DNA from: an uncultured Hyphomicrobiales bacterium
GTDB lineage: Bacteria > Pseudomonadota > Alphaproteobacteria > Rhizobiales > TMED25
Length of the DNA: 64,000 bases
Direction of reading: 5' to 3'
Assembly: GCA_905181735.1 (NCBI GenBank)
Contig: CAJIYR010000005.1
Location: 60,434 to 124,433, forward strand
The notes under the pieces: generated by a model
Database searches by the model: none
Seen by the model: the letters and a program-made list of their open reading frames with translations, nothing else
Told to the model about the DNA's origin: nothing
Shown here: in pieces, positions 33,594-42,731 of the stretch
Numbering within the stretch: the first letter of the stretch is position 1
Layout: each line of letters opens with the position of its first letter
Program-made: the position numbers and the translations under genes

Positions 33594-34818
33594 TTCCAGA
33601 GAATATGATGTCAGTTTAATAAAATCAGAATTTCCTGTTTTCTCAAAAAATATATATGGAAAACAATTAGTCTATTTAGACAATGCAGCGTCTTCCCAAA
33701 AACCAAATATCGTTATTGATAAAATGGCAAATGCATATAGATATGAGTATGCAAATGTTCATCGCGGTTTGCATTATTTGTCAAATAAAGCTACGGAAAA
33801 TTATGAAGATGCAAGAAAAACTGTTGCTGAATTCATTAATTCAAATCATGTAAATGAGATTGTTTTTACAAAAAATGCTACTGAGGCTCTTAATTTAGTT
33901 GCCCATTCTTATGGCGGAGAAATGTTAACCGAAGGTGATGAAATTATACTTACGATAATGGAGCATCACTCTAATATTGTTCCGTGGCATTTTTTAAGAG
34001 AAAAAAATAAAATTAAAATAAAATGGCTATCAGTCAATGATGACGGTGACATTGACCTTGATGAATTTAGGTCTTTGATAACAGATAAAACTAAACTTAT
34101 CTCATTAACCCATATGTCAAATGTATTGGGAACAGTTTTGCCAATTAAAGAGATGATAGCGATAGCCCATGATAAAAACATTCCTGTAGTAGTAGACGGT
34201 ACCCAGGCTATTGTTCATCACAAAGTTGACGTTCAGGATTTGGATGTAGATTTTTATGTTTTTACAGGTCATAAATTGTACGGTCCTTCCGGTATTGGGG
34301 TTCTTTATGGTAAGTCTGATTATTTAGAAAAGATGGTACCTTACCAAGGTGGAGGAGAGATGATTGAAGAAGTATATACCGATAGAGTGGTATATGGTAA
34401 GCCTCCGCAGAGGTTTGAGGCAGGAACACCAGCAATTATTCAGTCTCTTGGTTTAAAGGTGGCCATAGACTATATCAATACAATTGGTCAGGAAAAAATC
34501 TTACAACACGAAAATTTATTAAAAGATTACGCGGAAAATAAACTAAAAGATATTGATGGACTCAAGATAATAGGTAACAGCAAAACTAAGGGTGCAATTT
34601 TTTCTTTTATATTAGAAGGTATACATCCTCATGATGTTAGTACTATAATAGATCGATCAGGAGTCGCAGTAAGGGCGGGGATGCATTGTGCAGAACCACT
34701 TTTAGCAAGATATAATGTGCAGTCTACCTGCAGAGCATCCTTTGCCATGTACAATACAATAGAAGATGTTGATATTTTGTGTAACTCTTTGCTTGAGTGT
34801 AAAAAATTTTTTAGGTAA
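33586..34818 (+). CDS. sufS: SufS-type cysteine desulfurase
   Basis: 410 aa; VYLDNAASSQKPNIVIDKM, FTGHKLYGPSGIGVLYG, RAGMHCAEPLLARYNV. Confidence 0.95.
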   Translation: MSNSREYDVSLIKSEFPVFSKNIYGKQLVYLDNAASSQKPNIVIDKMANAYRYEYANVHRGLHYLSNKATENYEDARKTVAEFINSNHVNEIVFTKNATEALNLVAHSYGGEMLTEGDEIILTIMEHHSNIVPWHFLREKNKIKIKWLSVNDDGDIDLDEFRSLITDKTKLISLTHMSNVLGTVLPIKEMIAIAHDKNIPVVVDGTQAIVHHKVDVQDLDVDFYVFTGHKLYGPSGIGVLYGKSDYLEKMVPYQGGGEMIEEVYTDRVVYGKPPQRFEAGTPAIIQSLGLKVAIDYINTIGQEKILQHENLLKDYAENKLKDIDGLKIIGNSKTKGAIFSFILEGIHPHDVSTIIDRSGVAVRAGMHCAEPLLARYNVQSTCRASFAMYNTIEDVDILCNSLLECKKFFR

Positions 34819-34828
34819 AATATATAAA

Positions 34829-35185
34829 ATGAACGAAAATAATATATCAAACAACGATAAAACTATAGACAACGAGGCTATTGAAAAGCTTACTGAAGAT
34901 ATAATAGCTTCATTAAAAACTGTATATGATCCTGAAATTCCTGTTGATATATATGAATTAGGTCTCATTTATAAAGTTGACTTAGATGACAATAGCCACG
35001 TTAATATAGATATGACACTAACAGCGCCCGGATGCCCGGTAGCCGGAGAGATGCCAAAGTGGGTTGAAGATGCTGTTAGTAATGTTATTGGTGTATCAGG
35101 GGCAACCGTTACTATGGTATTTGATCCACCGTGGGATATGGTAATGATGTCTGAAGAAGCAAAAGTAGCTTTAAATATGTTATAG
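34829..35185 (+). CDS. sufT: SUF system assembly protein, MIP18/DUF59 family (SufT-like)
   Basis: VYDPEIPVDIYELGLIYKVD, MTLTAPGCPVAGEMP. ATG at 34829 preferred over the track start 34766, which overlaps sufS. Confidence 0.88.
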   Translation: MNENNISNNDKTIDNEAIEKLTEDIIASLKTVYDPEIPVDIYELGLIYKVDLDDNSHVNIDMTLTAPGCPVAGEMPKWVEDAVSNVIGVSGATVTMVFDPPWDMVMMSEEAKVALNML

Positions 35186-35197
35186 GAGAGGTGTATT

Positions 35198-35566
35198 ATG
35201 TTAAGACAATTAAATAGCGTTATAACACTGACTGATGCTGCTGCTGCTAGGATTAAGTTGTTATTAGAAAAATGTAACGATCCAAAAATAAAGACTTTAA
35301 AAATAGGAATTAAAGAGGGTGGTTGTGCTGGTATGACGTATACATTAGATTATGCTGTAGCTGCTGAAAAATTAGATGAAATTATTAACGACAAAGGTGT
35401 TACAGTTCTTATTGAACCTAAAGCAGTGATGTACTTATTAGGGACTGAGATGGATTATAAAGTTGAAAAGTTAGGTTCTGGTTTTATCTTTAACAATCCT
35501 AACGAAGAGTCAGCATGTGGTTGCGGTGAATCTGTTAACATCAAGCCAGTCGAAAATATTAATTAA
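35198..35566 (+). CDS. sufA: HesB/IscA-family iron-sulfur assembly protein (SufA-like)
   Basis: 122 aa; LKIGIKEGGCAGMTYTLDY, FIFNNPNEESACGCGESVNI. Confidence 0.92.
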   Translation: MLRQLNSVITLTDAAAARIKLLLEKCNDPKIKTLKIGIKEGGCAGMTYTLDYAVAAEKLDEIINDKGVTVLIEPKAVMYLLGTEMDYKVEKLGSGFIFNNPNEESACGCGESVNIKPVENIN

Positions 35567-36251
35567 TTTCATCTGTTATAGAATACCCAAAACCATGAAT
35601 GGTTTTAATTAGTTTATGGTTGCTATTTATTTTCTTTATTGATCTTCTTAGTCTACTGACATGCACATCAACCGTTCTGTCTTCAATTAATGAATTATTA
35701 TCCCAAACGGATTCTATTAGCTGTTCCCTTGAAAATACATATTTTGGCCTAGAGAGTAAAATAGATAAGATTTTATATTCTATTTTGCCAATCTTAATGA
35801 GAGAACCTCCAACGGTTACCTCTTTTGTGTTGTGGTTTATATTAATACCGCCATAAGATAGCTCGGATTCACTTTTTATATTTCTTGAACGCCTAATTAG
35901 GGATCTAACTCTAGCCATGAGCTCTAGTGGGGAGAAGGGTTTTGCCATATAATCATCAGCTCCAGCATTAAGCCCATGTGAGGTATCTATATCTTCGCCG
36001 CGAGCGCTCAATATAATTATTGGAATATTCTTTATATCTTTATTAGATCTAATTTTTCTGGTTAAGCTGATGCCAGATAATCCTGGCATCATCCAATCAA
36101 TTATAATGATATCCGGTTTATTTTCCTGAATTAACTCAAATGCGTCTTCGCCGTTTAAGGCGGTTAAAGTTTTAAAGCCTTCTTTTTGTAGATGGTATGA
36201 AATCAATTCCAATTGATTGGGTTCGTCATCTGCTAATACAGCTAAATACAT
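35559..36251 (-). CDS. phoB: phosphate response regulator PhoB
   Basis: 230 aa OmpR-family; IIIDWMMPGLSGISLTRKIR, C-terminal winged helix; in pst/phoU cluster. Confidence 0.92.
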   Translation of the reverse strand: MYLAVLADDEPNQLELISYHLQKEGFKTLTALNGEDAFELIQENKPDIIIIDWMMPGLSGISLTRKIRSNKDIKNIPIIILSARGEDIDTSHGLNAGADDYMAKPFSPLELMARVRSLIRRSRNIKSESELSYGGININHNTKEVTVGGSLIKIGKIEYKILSILLSRPKYVFSREQLIESVWDNNSLIEDRTVDVHVSRLRRSIKKINSNHKLIKTIHGFGYSITDEIN

Positions 36252-36260
36252 ATTGCACTC

Positions 36261-36959
36261 TTAATCTATATTAAAATCTGCCTTCGGTCTGTGGTCAGGG
36301 GGCATGGATCCGTTAACAAGGAAATAAATTTGTTTTGCAATCGCGGTGGCATGATCACCTATCCTCTCAAGGTTTTTGGAAATAAAAACCATATGAGTTA
36401 GATCTTTTATCTCTTCTGGATTATCATGCATTATTGTTGTAAGTTCTTTGAAAAGACTTAAATATAAACGGTCAATATCGATGTCTTGACTCCATATCTC
36501 CATAGCTAAATCAACATCTCTTTCCATATAAGCATCTAATACATTGTGAAGTAGTTTTTGCACATGTTCACCTAGTCCAATTATATTAACGGGAAGTGTT
36601 GAAAAGTTATTATCTTCAATAATAATTAAACTTCTTCTAGATATATTCTTGGAATAATCACCAATTCTTTCCAGAATAGATGATATTTTGTGTGCAACAA
36701 GAACATTTCTTAAATCACTTGCAATTGGTGACCAGATTGCTAAAAATTCTACAACTTTTTTATTAATCTCATCTTCCAATGCATCTAATTTTTTGTCTCT
36801 ATTAATAATTTTATTGAATTTATAGACATTTTTATCTGCTAATGATTGCATTGTTTCATAAAGCTGTGTTTCAGCTAAGCCACCTAGTTTCGCTATGTTG
36901 TTATTCAATGACTTTAGATCCTCATCAAAGCCAGTGTTAATATGATTATTTGTTTTCAT
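36261..36959 (-). CDS. phoU: phosphate signalling protein PhoU
   Basis: 232 aa; FNKIINRDKKLDALEDEINKKVVEFLAIWSPIASDLRNVLVAHKISSILERIGDYSKNI. Confidence 0.94.
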   Translation of the reverse strand: MKTNNHINTGFDEDLKSLNNNIAKLGGLAETQLYETMQSLADKNVYKFNKIINRDKKLDALEDEINKKVVEFLAIWSPIASDLRNVLVAHKISSILERIGDYSKNISRRSLIIIEDNNFSTLPVNIIGLGEHVQKLLHNVLDAYMERDVDLAMEIWSQDIDIDRLYLSLFKELTTIMHDNPEEIKDLTHMVFISKNLERIGDHATAIAKQIYFLVNGSMPPDHRPKADFNID

Positions 36960-36969
36960 TTTTCTCTCC

Positions 36970-37752
36970 TTAACCTATCTTACCTGATATGTAAGCTTCG
37001 GTCATCTCATGTTTTGGATTTGTAAATATGCTGCTAGTATCACCAAACTCTATCATTTCACCGAGGTGGAAATAAGCGGTTTTTTGAGAGAGCCTTGCTG
37101 CTTGTTGCATTGAGTGAGTTACTATCATTATTGTATACCTCTCTTTTAATTCATTTATAAGCTCTTCAATGACTGCAGTCGCTATTGGATCTAAAGCCGA
37201 ACAAGGTTCGTCCATAAGTAAGATATCAGGATTAACTGCTATAGCCCTAGCAATGCATAGCCTTTGCTGTTGCCCTCCTGATAAAGATAAACCTGAAGCA
37301 TCTAATCGGTCGTGAACTTCATTCCACAAGCCTGCCCTCTTAAGACTTTTCCTAACCATGTTTTCTAATTCTTCTTTATTCTTTACAGTGCCATGTATTC
37401 TAGGGCCATAGGCTACATTATCAAATATTGATTTTGGAAAAGGGTTTGGCTTTTGAAAGACCATGCCAACTTTGGCTCTTAACTCCACAACATCCATGTT
37501 TTGATTATTAATATCCTCGTTATCTATTAATATTTTTCCATTAACTTTGCATCCGTCAATCAAGTCATTCATTCTATTTATACATCTTATAAATGTTGAT
37601 TTACCGCATCCAGACGGACCTATAAGTGACGTCACTTCATTAGAAGATATATTTAAATTTATACCATGAAGTGCTCTTTTTTCTCCATAATCGACTGTAA
37701 TATTTTCTGTTTTCACTTTATAATCGTTTTTCATTTTACCATTTTCTCTCAT
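36970..37752 (-). CDS. pstB: phosphate ABC transporter ATP-binding protein PstB
   Basis: 260 aa; [38 protein letters not shown]. Internal start MKNDYK at 37734 also plausible. Confidence 0.96.
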   Translation of the reverse strand: MRENGKMKNDYKVKTENITVDYGEKRALHGINLNISSNEVTSLIGPSGCGKSTFIRCINRMNDLIDGCKVNGKILIDNEDINNQNMDVVELRAKVGMVFQKPNPFPKSIFDNVAYGPRIHGTVKNKEELENMVRKSLKRAGLWNEVHDRLDASGLSLSGGQQQRLCIARAIAVNPDILLMDEPCSALDPIATAVIEELINELKERYTIMIVTHSMQQAARLSQKTAYFHLGEMIEFGDTSSIFTNPKHEMTEAYISGKIG

Positions 37753-39010
37753 ATTTTTTTCTTAAATAAATAGCCAATGCATTCATCGTTATTAGAATGA
37801 TAAGCAGAATTAAAATAGCGGCACTTGTTAGGGATTCAAAAGATCTTTCTGGATTATTAGCCCACATATATATTTGCGCTGGCATAACAGTTGCTTTGTC
37901 TGTAATTTTATGCGGTGTATCAACAATGAAGGCCATCATTCCTATCATTAACAAGGGAGCCGTTTCGCCTGCCGCTCTTGCTATTCCAATTATAGTTCCT
38001 GTTAGGATTCCGGGTATTGCTAAAGGTAATACGTGATGGTTAATAACTTGCAATTGCGATGCACCAACTCCATAAGCTGCTTCTCGAATAGAAGGTGGGA
38101 TAGACGCAAGTGAAGCTCTTGTTGCTATTATTATTACTGGTAGCGTCATTAATGCGAGTACAATCCCACCAACCAATGGTGCCGAACGTGGCATACCAAA
38201 ATATCCGATAAAAACAGCCAGTCCCAGTAACCCAAAAACGATAGAAGGAACAGCTGCAAGATTATTAATGTTGACTTCTATAAAGTCAGTCATCCTATTT
38301 TTAGGTGCAATTTCTTCTAAATATACGGCTGTCATAACTCCTATAGGAAAGCTGATAATCAATGTAACAAACATTGTTAATAGAGTCCCAGCTATCGCAC
38401 CTTTTAAACCAGCAACTTCCGCTTCCCTGCTGTCGCCGTGATTAAATAGCTTCCATGCAAAGCGCTTGCTAACTCTTTTCTCATATATAAATTGATCGAG
38501 CCATTTTAACTGAAGGTTGCTAACAGTTCTGTTTTCTTCTGGTAAATTCCTGTCAATCAAACCTTTTGTTAACAGGTCAATATCATCTGAACTGGGTATG
38601 TTTATTTGTACTTTCTTCCCAATATCATTAGGGTTTTCTTTTACGTAATACTTTATAGAATCACCTGCAATTACAGATACAAGCCCGTATAGCTCTCTTT
38701 TTTCTTTTCTATCATTTACACCGGGTACCATTTCTCTTAATGAAGATTTTGCAAGAGATCTCCATGGTCCTTCTCTTAATATAGCTTCAAGGTCATTTGT
38801 GTTGTTAGGGTCTAGCAAATTTTTATCCAGATAGACATCTGTTGTTATGTGCGTTTGCGTAAAAGCAGGCAGTGAATTTAATGTAATAGATGATAATAGT
38901 GTAAATAATATTGCCATAGCTAAAGCTAACGCTGCAATACAATAAGCTTTAAATCTTTTTTCAGAGCTATATCGTTTTTTTGTTAAAGCGCTTATTTTTT
39001 TATTAGTCAT
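37736..39010 (-). CDS. pstA: phosphate ABC transporter permease PstA
   Basis: 424 aa; [60 protein letters not shown]. Confidence 0.93.
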   Translation of the reverse strand: MTNKKISALTKKRYSSEKRFKAYCIAALALAMAILFTLLSSITLNSLPAFTQTHITTDVYLDKNLLDPNNTNDLEAILREGPWRSLAKSSLREMVPGVNDRKEKRELYGLVSVIAGDSIKYYVKENPNDIGKKVQINIPSSDDIDLLTKGLIDRNLPEENRTVSNLQLKWLDQFIYEKRVSKRFAWKLFNHGDSREAEVAGLKGAIAGTLLTMFVTLIISFPIGVMTAVYLEEIAPKNRMTDFIEVNINNLAAVPSIVFGLLGLAVFIGYFGMPRSAPLVGGIVLALMTLPVIIIATRASLASIPPSIREAAYGVGASQLQVINHHVLPLAIPGILTGTIIGIARAAGETAPLLMIGMMAFIVDTPHKITDKATVMPAQIYMWANNPERSFESLTSAAILILLIILITMNALAIYLRKKYERKW

Positions 39011-40388
39011 ACTGCTCTCTATATTTTCTTATTATGTATATTGATAAGATATTTAATCCTAAGGTAATAATAAATAGCGTAAACCCTAATGCAAAAGCTG
39101 CCAATGTTTTGGCGCTATCAAACTCTTGATCCCCTACAAGCAAAACAACTATTTGAACTGTGACTGCAGTTACAGATTCAAACGGGTTGGCGGTTAGATT
39201 TGCAGCCACACCTGCCGCCATAACAACAATCATAGTTTCTCCTATAGCTCTTGATACAGCTAATAATATAGCGCTAACGATTCCCGGTAGAGCTGCAGGT
39301 AATATAACCTTCTTAACAGTCTCTGATTTTGTTGAGCCTAATGCAGCCGAGCCTTCTCGTAGACTTTGGGGAACTGCGTTAATAACATCATCTGATAGGG
39401 ATGATATTAACGGTATAATCATTATCCCCATAACAAGGCCAGCTGCTAACGCAGATTCGGATGATAATGTTAGACCGATATCAGCGCCTTTATCCCTTAG
39501 GAATGGAGCAACAGTTAGAGCTGCAAAAAAACCGTAAACTACCGTCGGAATTCCAGCTAATATTTCTAATGCAGGCTTTGCTATCGAACGTAAAGTATTT
39601 GATGCATATTCTGAAAGATAGACAGCAGTCATGAGACCAATTGGGACCGCTACAACCATTGCTATAACGGTGATCATGAGAGTACCAGCAAATAATGGAA
39701 CGGCGCCAAATAAACCTTCGTTAGCTACTTGATCTGCTCTTAAAGCTATCTGTGGGCTCCATTTTAATCCGAATAAAAAGTCTGCTATATTTATAATTTC
39801 AAAAAACCGTATTGTTTCCACTACAAGAGATAAAATAATTCCAACTGTTGTTAGAATGGCGATTAAGGAAGCAAGTATCATTATTGATTTAACTATGACT
39901 TCAACATTAAACCTTGCATTAAATCTTATCGTTATTTTTTTTCTTGCATATAAGAAAGCTGCTGCTGATCCTAGGCATGATAATATAATATATATTTTTT
40001 TTGAAACAGTTTGGATATATAAATAATAGTCAGATATATAGTTAACCTCTTCACTTAAGTTACCTGCGATTAAAACGCCATTTGAGAGAGCTATAACTTG
40101 AGATTTTAATATTTTTAACTCATCAATACCTAATTGACCAAAAATATAAATTATTTTAATTGTTAGAAGTTCATCAATAATATTTGGTGAAATAACAATC
40201 CAAAGAGATAAAAAAATTATCGATGGTAGGATTAGGTATAAAGATATAAAAGCACCGTGATAGGTGTCTTTTGAATGTTGTTTTTCTGTTGATGTGGATG
40301 TTTTGTTTTTTATAAAATTTCTTCCATAGAAATACGAAGAAATCGAAAGAAGCATAATTATAATCATGTATATGTTTATTATGCTCAT
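39003..40388 (-). CDS. pstC: phosphate ABC transporter permease PstC
   Basis: 461 aa; VAVPIGLMTAVYLSEYASNTLRSIAKPALEILAGIPTVVYGFFA. Confidence 0.93.
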   Translation of the reverse strand: MSIINIYMIIIMLLSISSYFYGRNFIKNKTSTSTEKQHSKDTYHGAFISLYLILPSIIFLSLWIVISPNIIDELLTIKIIYIFGQLGIDELKILKSQVIALSNGVLIAGNLSEEVNYISDYYLYIQTVSKKIYIILSCLGSAAAFLYARKKITIRFNARFNVEVIVKSIMILASLIAILTTVGIILSLVVETIRFFEIINIADFLFGLKWSPQIALRADQVANEGLFGAVPLFAGTLMITVIAMVVAVPIGLMTAVYLSEYASNTLRSIAKPALEILAGIPTVVYGFFAALTVAPFLRDKGADIGLTLSSESALAAGLVMGIMIIPLISSLSDDVINAVPQSLREGSAALGSTKSETVKKVILPAALPGIVSAILLAVSRAIGETMIVVMAAGVAANLTANPFESVTAVTVQIVVLLVGDQEFDSAKTLAAFALGFTLFIITLGLNILSIYIIRKYREQYD

Positions 40389-40419
40389 CTATAAAACCTA
40401 TAATTAATTTATTATAAAA

Positions 40420-40454
40420 ATATTCTCCTGTTTAATATTTAAACAGGAGAATAT
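40420..40454 (-). promoter_or_regulatory. 16-bp perfect inverted repeat between pstS and pstC (candidate attenuator / mRNA 3'-end stabiliser)
   Basis: ATATTCTCCTGTTTAA - TAT - TTAAACAGGAGAATAT, in the 86-bp pstS-pstC gap. Confidence 0.85.
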
Positions 40455-40474
40455 ATCAAGATGAAAAAAAGCTA

Positions 40475-41530
40475 TTACATCTCTAATTTAGGCATATTTT
40501 TTGCAGCTGAACTATATTTAGCTCGGTCTGCAGCAGGAAGAGGGATTAGGCCTTTGTCAACCAAATAACCTTCTTCTCCATACGCATCTTCACTTGTAAA
40601 TTCTTGTGCAAAGCCTTTTAGACCTGGCACAACACCAATATGCGCTTTCTTAACATAGAAGAACAATGAACGCGATATTGTGTATTCACCGGCAGCAATA
40701 TTTTCAAAAGTTGGTTCAACGTCATCAACGATAGCTCCCTTAATTTTATCGGAGTTTTGGTCAAGGAAACTGTAACCAAAAATACCAATTGCATCTGGAT
40801 TTGCATCGAGTTTTGATACCATTAGATTGTCATTTTCGCCTGCATCTATCCACCCACCATCTTCACGAAGACCGTGAACCGTAGCTTTCCAAGCACTGCT
40901 GTCTGTTATCTTAAGTGCACCAAGGCATTTGAATGATTTTGACCCACCTTCCATTGCTAACTCTGCGAACGCATCTCTAGTACCAGAAGTTGGTGGAGGG
41001 CCTAATACTTCAATTTTAACCGCTGGAAGCGATGACCTGATGTCACTCCATTTAATGTTTGGGTTAGAAATTAAATCGCATGAATCATCTGTTGATTTAG
41101 GACCTGGAACAACAGCCGCTACAGCAGAAAAAATTTCACCTAGTGTTAGATTAAGCTGTGGAGCAGAGTTTGCATTAGCTATCACGATGCCATCATAGCC
41201 AATAACAAATTCAGTCATATCAATACCATTTCCTTGGCATTTTTCGAATTCTGAAGATTTGATTCTTCTTGATGCATTTGTTATATCTGGATGCTCAAGT
41301 CCAATACCAGCACAAAATAATTTCAACCCACCTCCGGTACCAGTTGATTCTACGACAGGTGTTCTAATACCGTAAGCTCTTCCAAACTCTTCTGCAACAG
41401 ATGCAGAAAAAGGAAAAACGGTTGATGAACCAACTATTGAGATTTGCTCTCTAGCTTCTGTATTCATCCCAGATGACAAAAGCATAGATAATGCTATCGC
41501 ACCGAATGTTAATTTATTAAGGTGTTTCAT
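40475..41530 (-). CDS. pstS: phosphate ABC transporter substrate-binding protein PstS
   Basis: 351 aa; signal peptide, ISIVGSSTVFPFSASVAEEFGR, ESTGTGGGLKLFCAG. Confidence 0.95.
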   Translation of the reverse strand: MKHLNKLTFGAIALSMLLSSGMNTEAREQISIVGSSTVFPFSASVAEEFGRAYGIRTPVVESTGTGGGLKLFCAGIGLEHPDITNASRRIKSSEFEKCQGNGIDMTEFVIGYDGIVIANANSAPQLNLTLGEIFSAVAAVVPGPKSTDDSCDLISNPNIKWSDIRSSLPAVKIEVLGPPPTSGTRDAFAELAMEGGSKSFKCLGALKITDSSAWKATVHGLREDGGWIDAGENDNLMVSKLDANPDAIGIFGYSFLDQNSDKIKGAIVDDVEPTFENIAAGEYTISRSLFFYVKKAHIGVVPGLKGFAQEFTSEDAYGEEGYLVDKGLIPLPAADRAKYSSAAKNMPKLEM

Positions 41531-41623
41531 TTACGTCTCCATTGTTAATATTAAACTTCGCACTGATACCGACCTTCACTATCAATTGCTTGGTTAACAT
41601 ATGCATCGGATATTTTAAGAATG

Positions 41624-41652
41624 TGTGACAAAAATGTGACAAAAATGTGACA
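41624..41652 (-). promoter_or_regulatory. candidate Pho box upstream of pstS
   Basis: TGTGACA at 41624, 41635 and 41646 (11-bp period); on the minus strand TTGTCACATTTTTGTCACATTTTTGTCACA. Confidence 0.8.
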
Positions 41653-41665
41653 AGTTATTTTGCAG

Positions 41666-42691
41666 TCAACTTATACACGGAAGATTTATAGAGAAAGTTG
41701 TTTTTTTATTAGGTGTACTTTCTATAAATAGCTCACCGTCATGCCTATACATTATATGCTTTACTATCGCAAGCCCTAGACCTGTCCCTCCAACTGTTCT
41801 GGAGCGATCTTTATCAACTCGATAAAATCTTTCAGTTAATCTCGGTAAGTGTTCTTCTGAAACACCTGTTCCTTCGTTTGAAATGCTTATTGTTATTGTA
41901 TTAAGTTTGTTATCATTTTTTTTATAACTAACATCTATAGAAATCGTCTTATTCTCAGGGGAGTATTTGATTGCATTGTCTATTAAATTATTAAATACCT
42001 GTGTTATCTCATCGAAGTCACCTCTGATTTTATATTTAAAGGTATTTTTTGATTCTGTATTCAATTTAACTTCTATCCTTTTCTCTTTAAGTCTTATCTC
42101 CATAGTTGATAGAACTATATTTAAATTTTCTAGAATATCTATCTCATCTACCGGTTTTATATAAGCGTTAATTTCAAGTTTAGATAATGACAGTAGGTCA
42201 TCTAATATGCGAGACATCCGATTAGCTTCGTCTTGCATAATCTTTAAAAAATGATTGGATTTATCTTTTGGAACTTCTTGTGTTTGTAGTGTCTCTATGA
42301 ATCCGATAATGCTTGTTAACGGAGATCTTAATTCATGGCTAACATTAGCAATAAACTCTTTCCTCACGTTTTCAAAAGCTTCTCTTTGACTGTAATCAGC
42401 AATTTTTAATGCGGTAGCTTTTTCCGTTAAAGGGATAATGGTAATTACGTATGTTTGTATGGTATTGCCTTGATGGATGTACTCGAATATTTTTGGTTTT
42501 TTTTCAATATTTATTAAATCAATTAGCTGGGGTGCTCTTATAAAATTATATATAGGATTGGATAATATCCTTTCACCAAAATAAGATAGAGCCTTTGGGT
42601 TTGCGTACATTACATTAGCATCTAAATCTAATAAAATAAGACCTTCATCTAATTCTTTTGATATTATCTCAATGTCAACAGGACTCGTCAA
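41666..42691 (-). CDS. phoR: phosphate regulon sensor histidine kinase PhoR-like
   Basis: 341 aa; PAS-like N-terminus, H-box RKEFIANVSHELRSPLTSIIGFIETLQ, N and G boxes; directly upstream of pstS. Confidence 0.88.
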   Translation of the reverse strand: MTSPVDIEIISKELDEGLILLDLDANVMYANPKALSYFGERILSNPIYNFIRAPQLIDLINIEKKPKIFEYIHQGNTIQTYVITIIPLTEKATALKIADYSQREAFENVRKEFIANVSHELRSPLTSIIGFIETLQTQEVPKDKSNHFLKIMQDEANRMSRILDDLLSLSKLEINAYIKPVDEIDILENLNIVLSTMEIRLKEKRIEVKLNTESKNTFKYKIRGDFDEITQVFNNLIDNAIKYSPENKTISIDVSYKKNDNKLNTITISISNEGTGVSEEHLPRLTERFYRVDKDRSRTVGGTGLGLAIVKHIMYRHDGELFIESTPNKKTTFSINLPCIS

Positions 42692-42731
42692 CTGAATGAT
42701 CCTTTTATAATTTTTTATTGCACTCTAAATA

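Noticed and set aside
39160-39537. 125-aa ORF antisense to pstC
   Set aside because: Shadow ORF of a well-conserved permease gene; no independent evidence.
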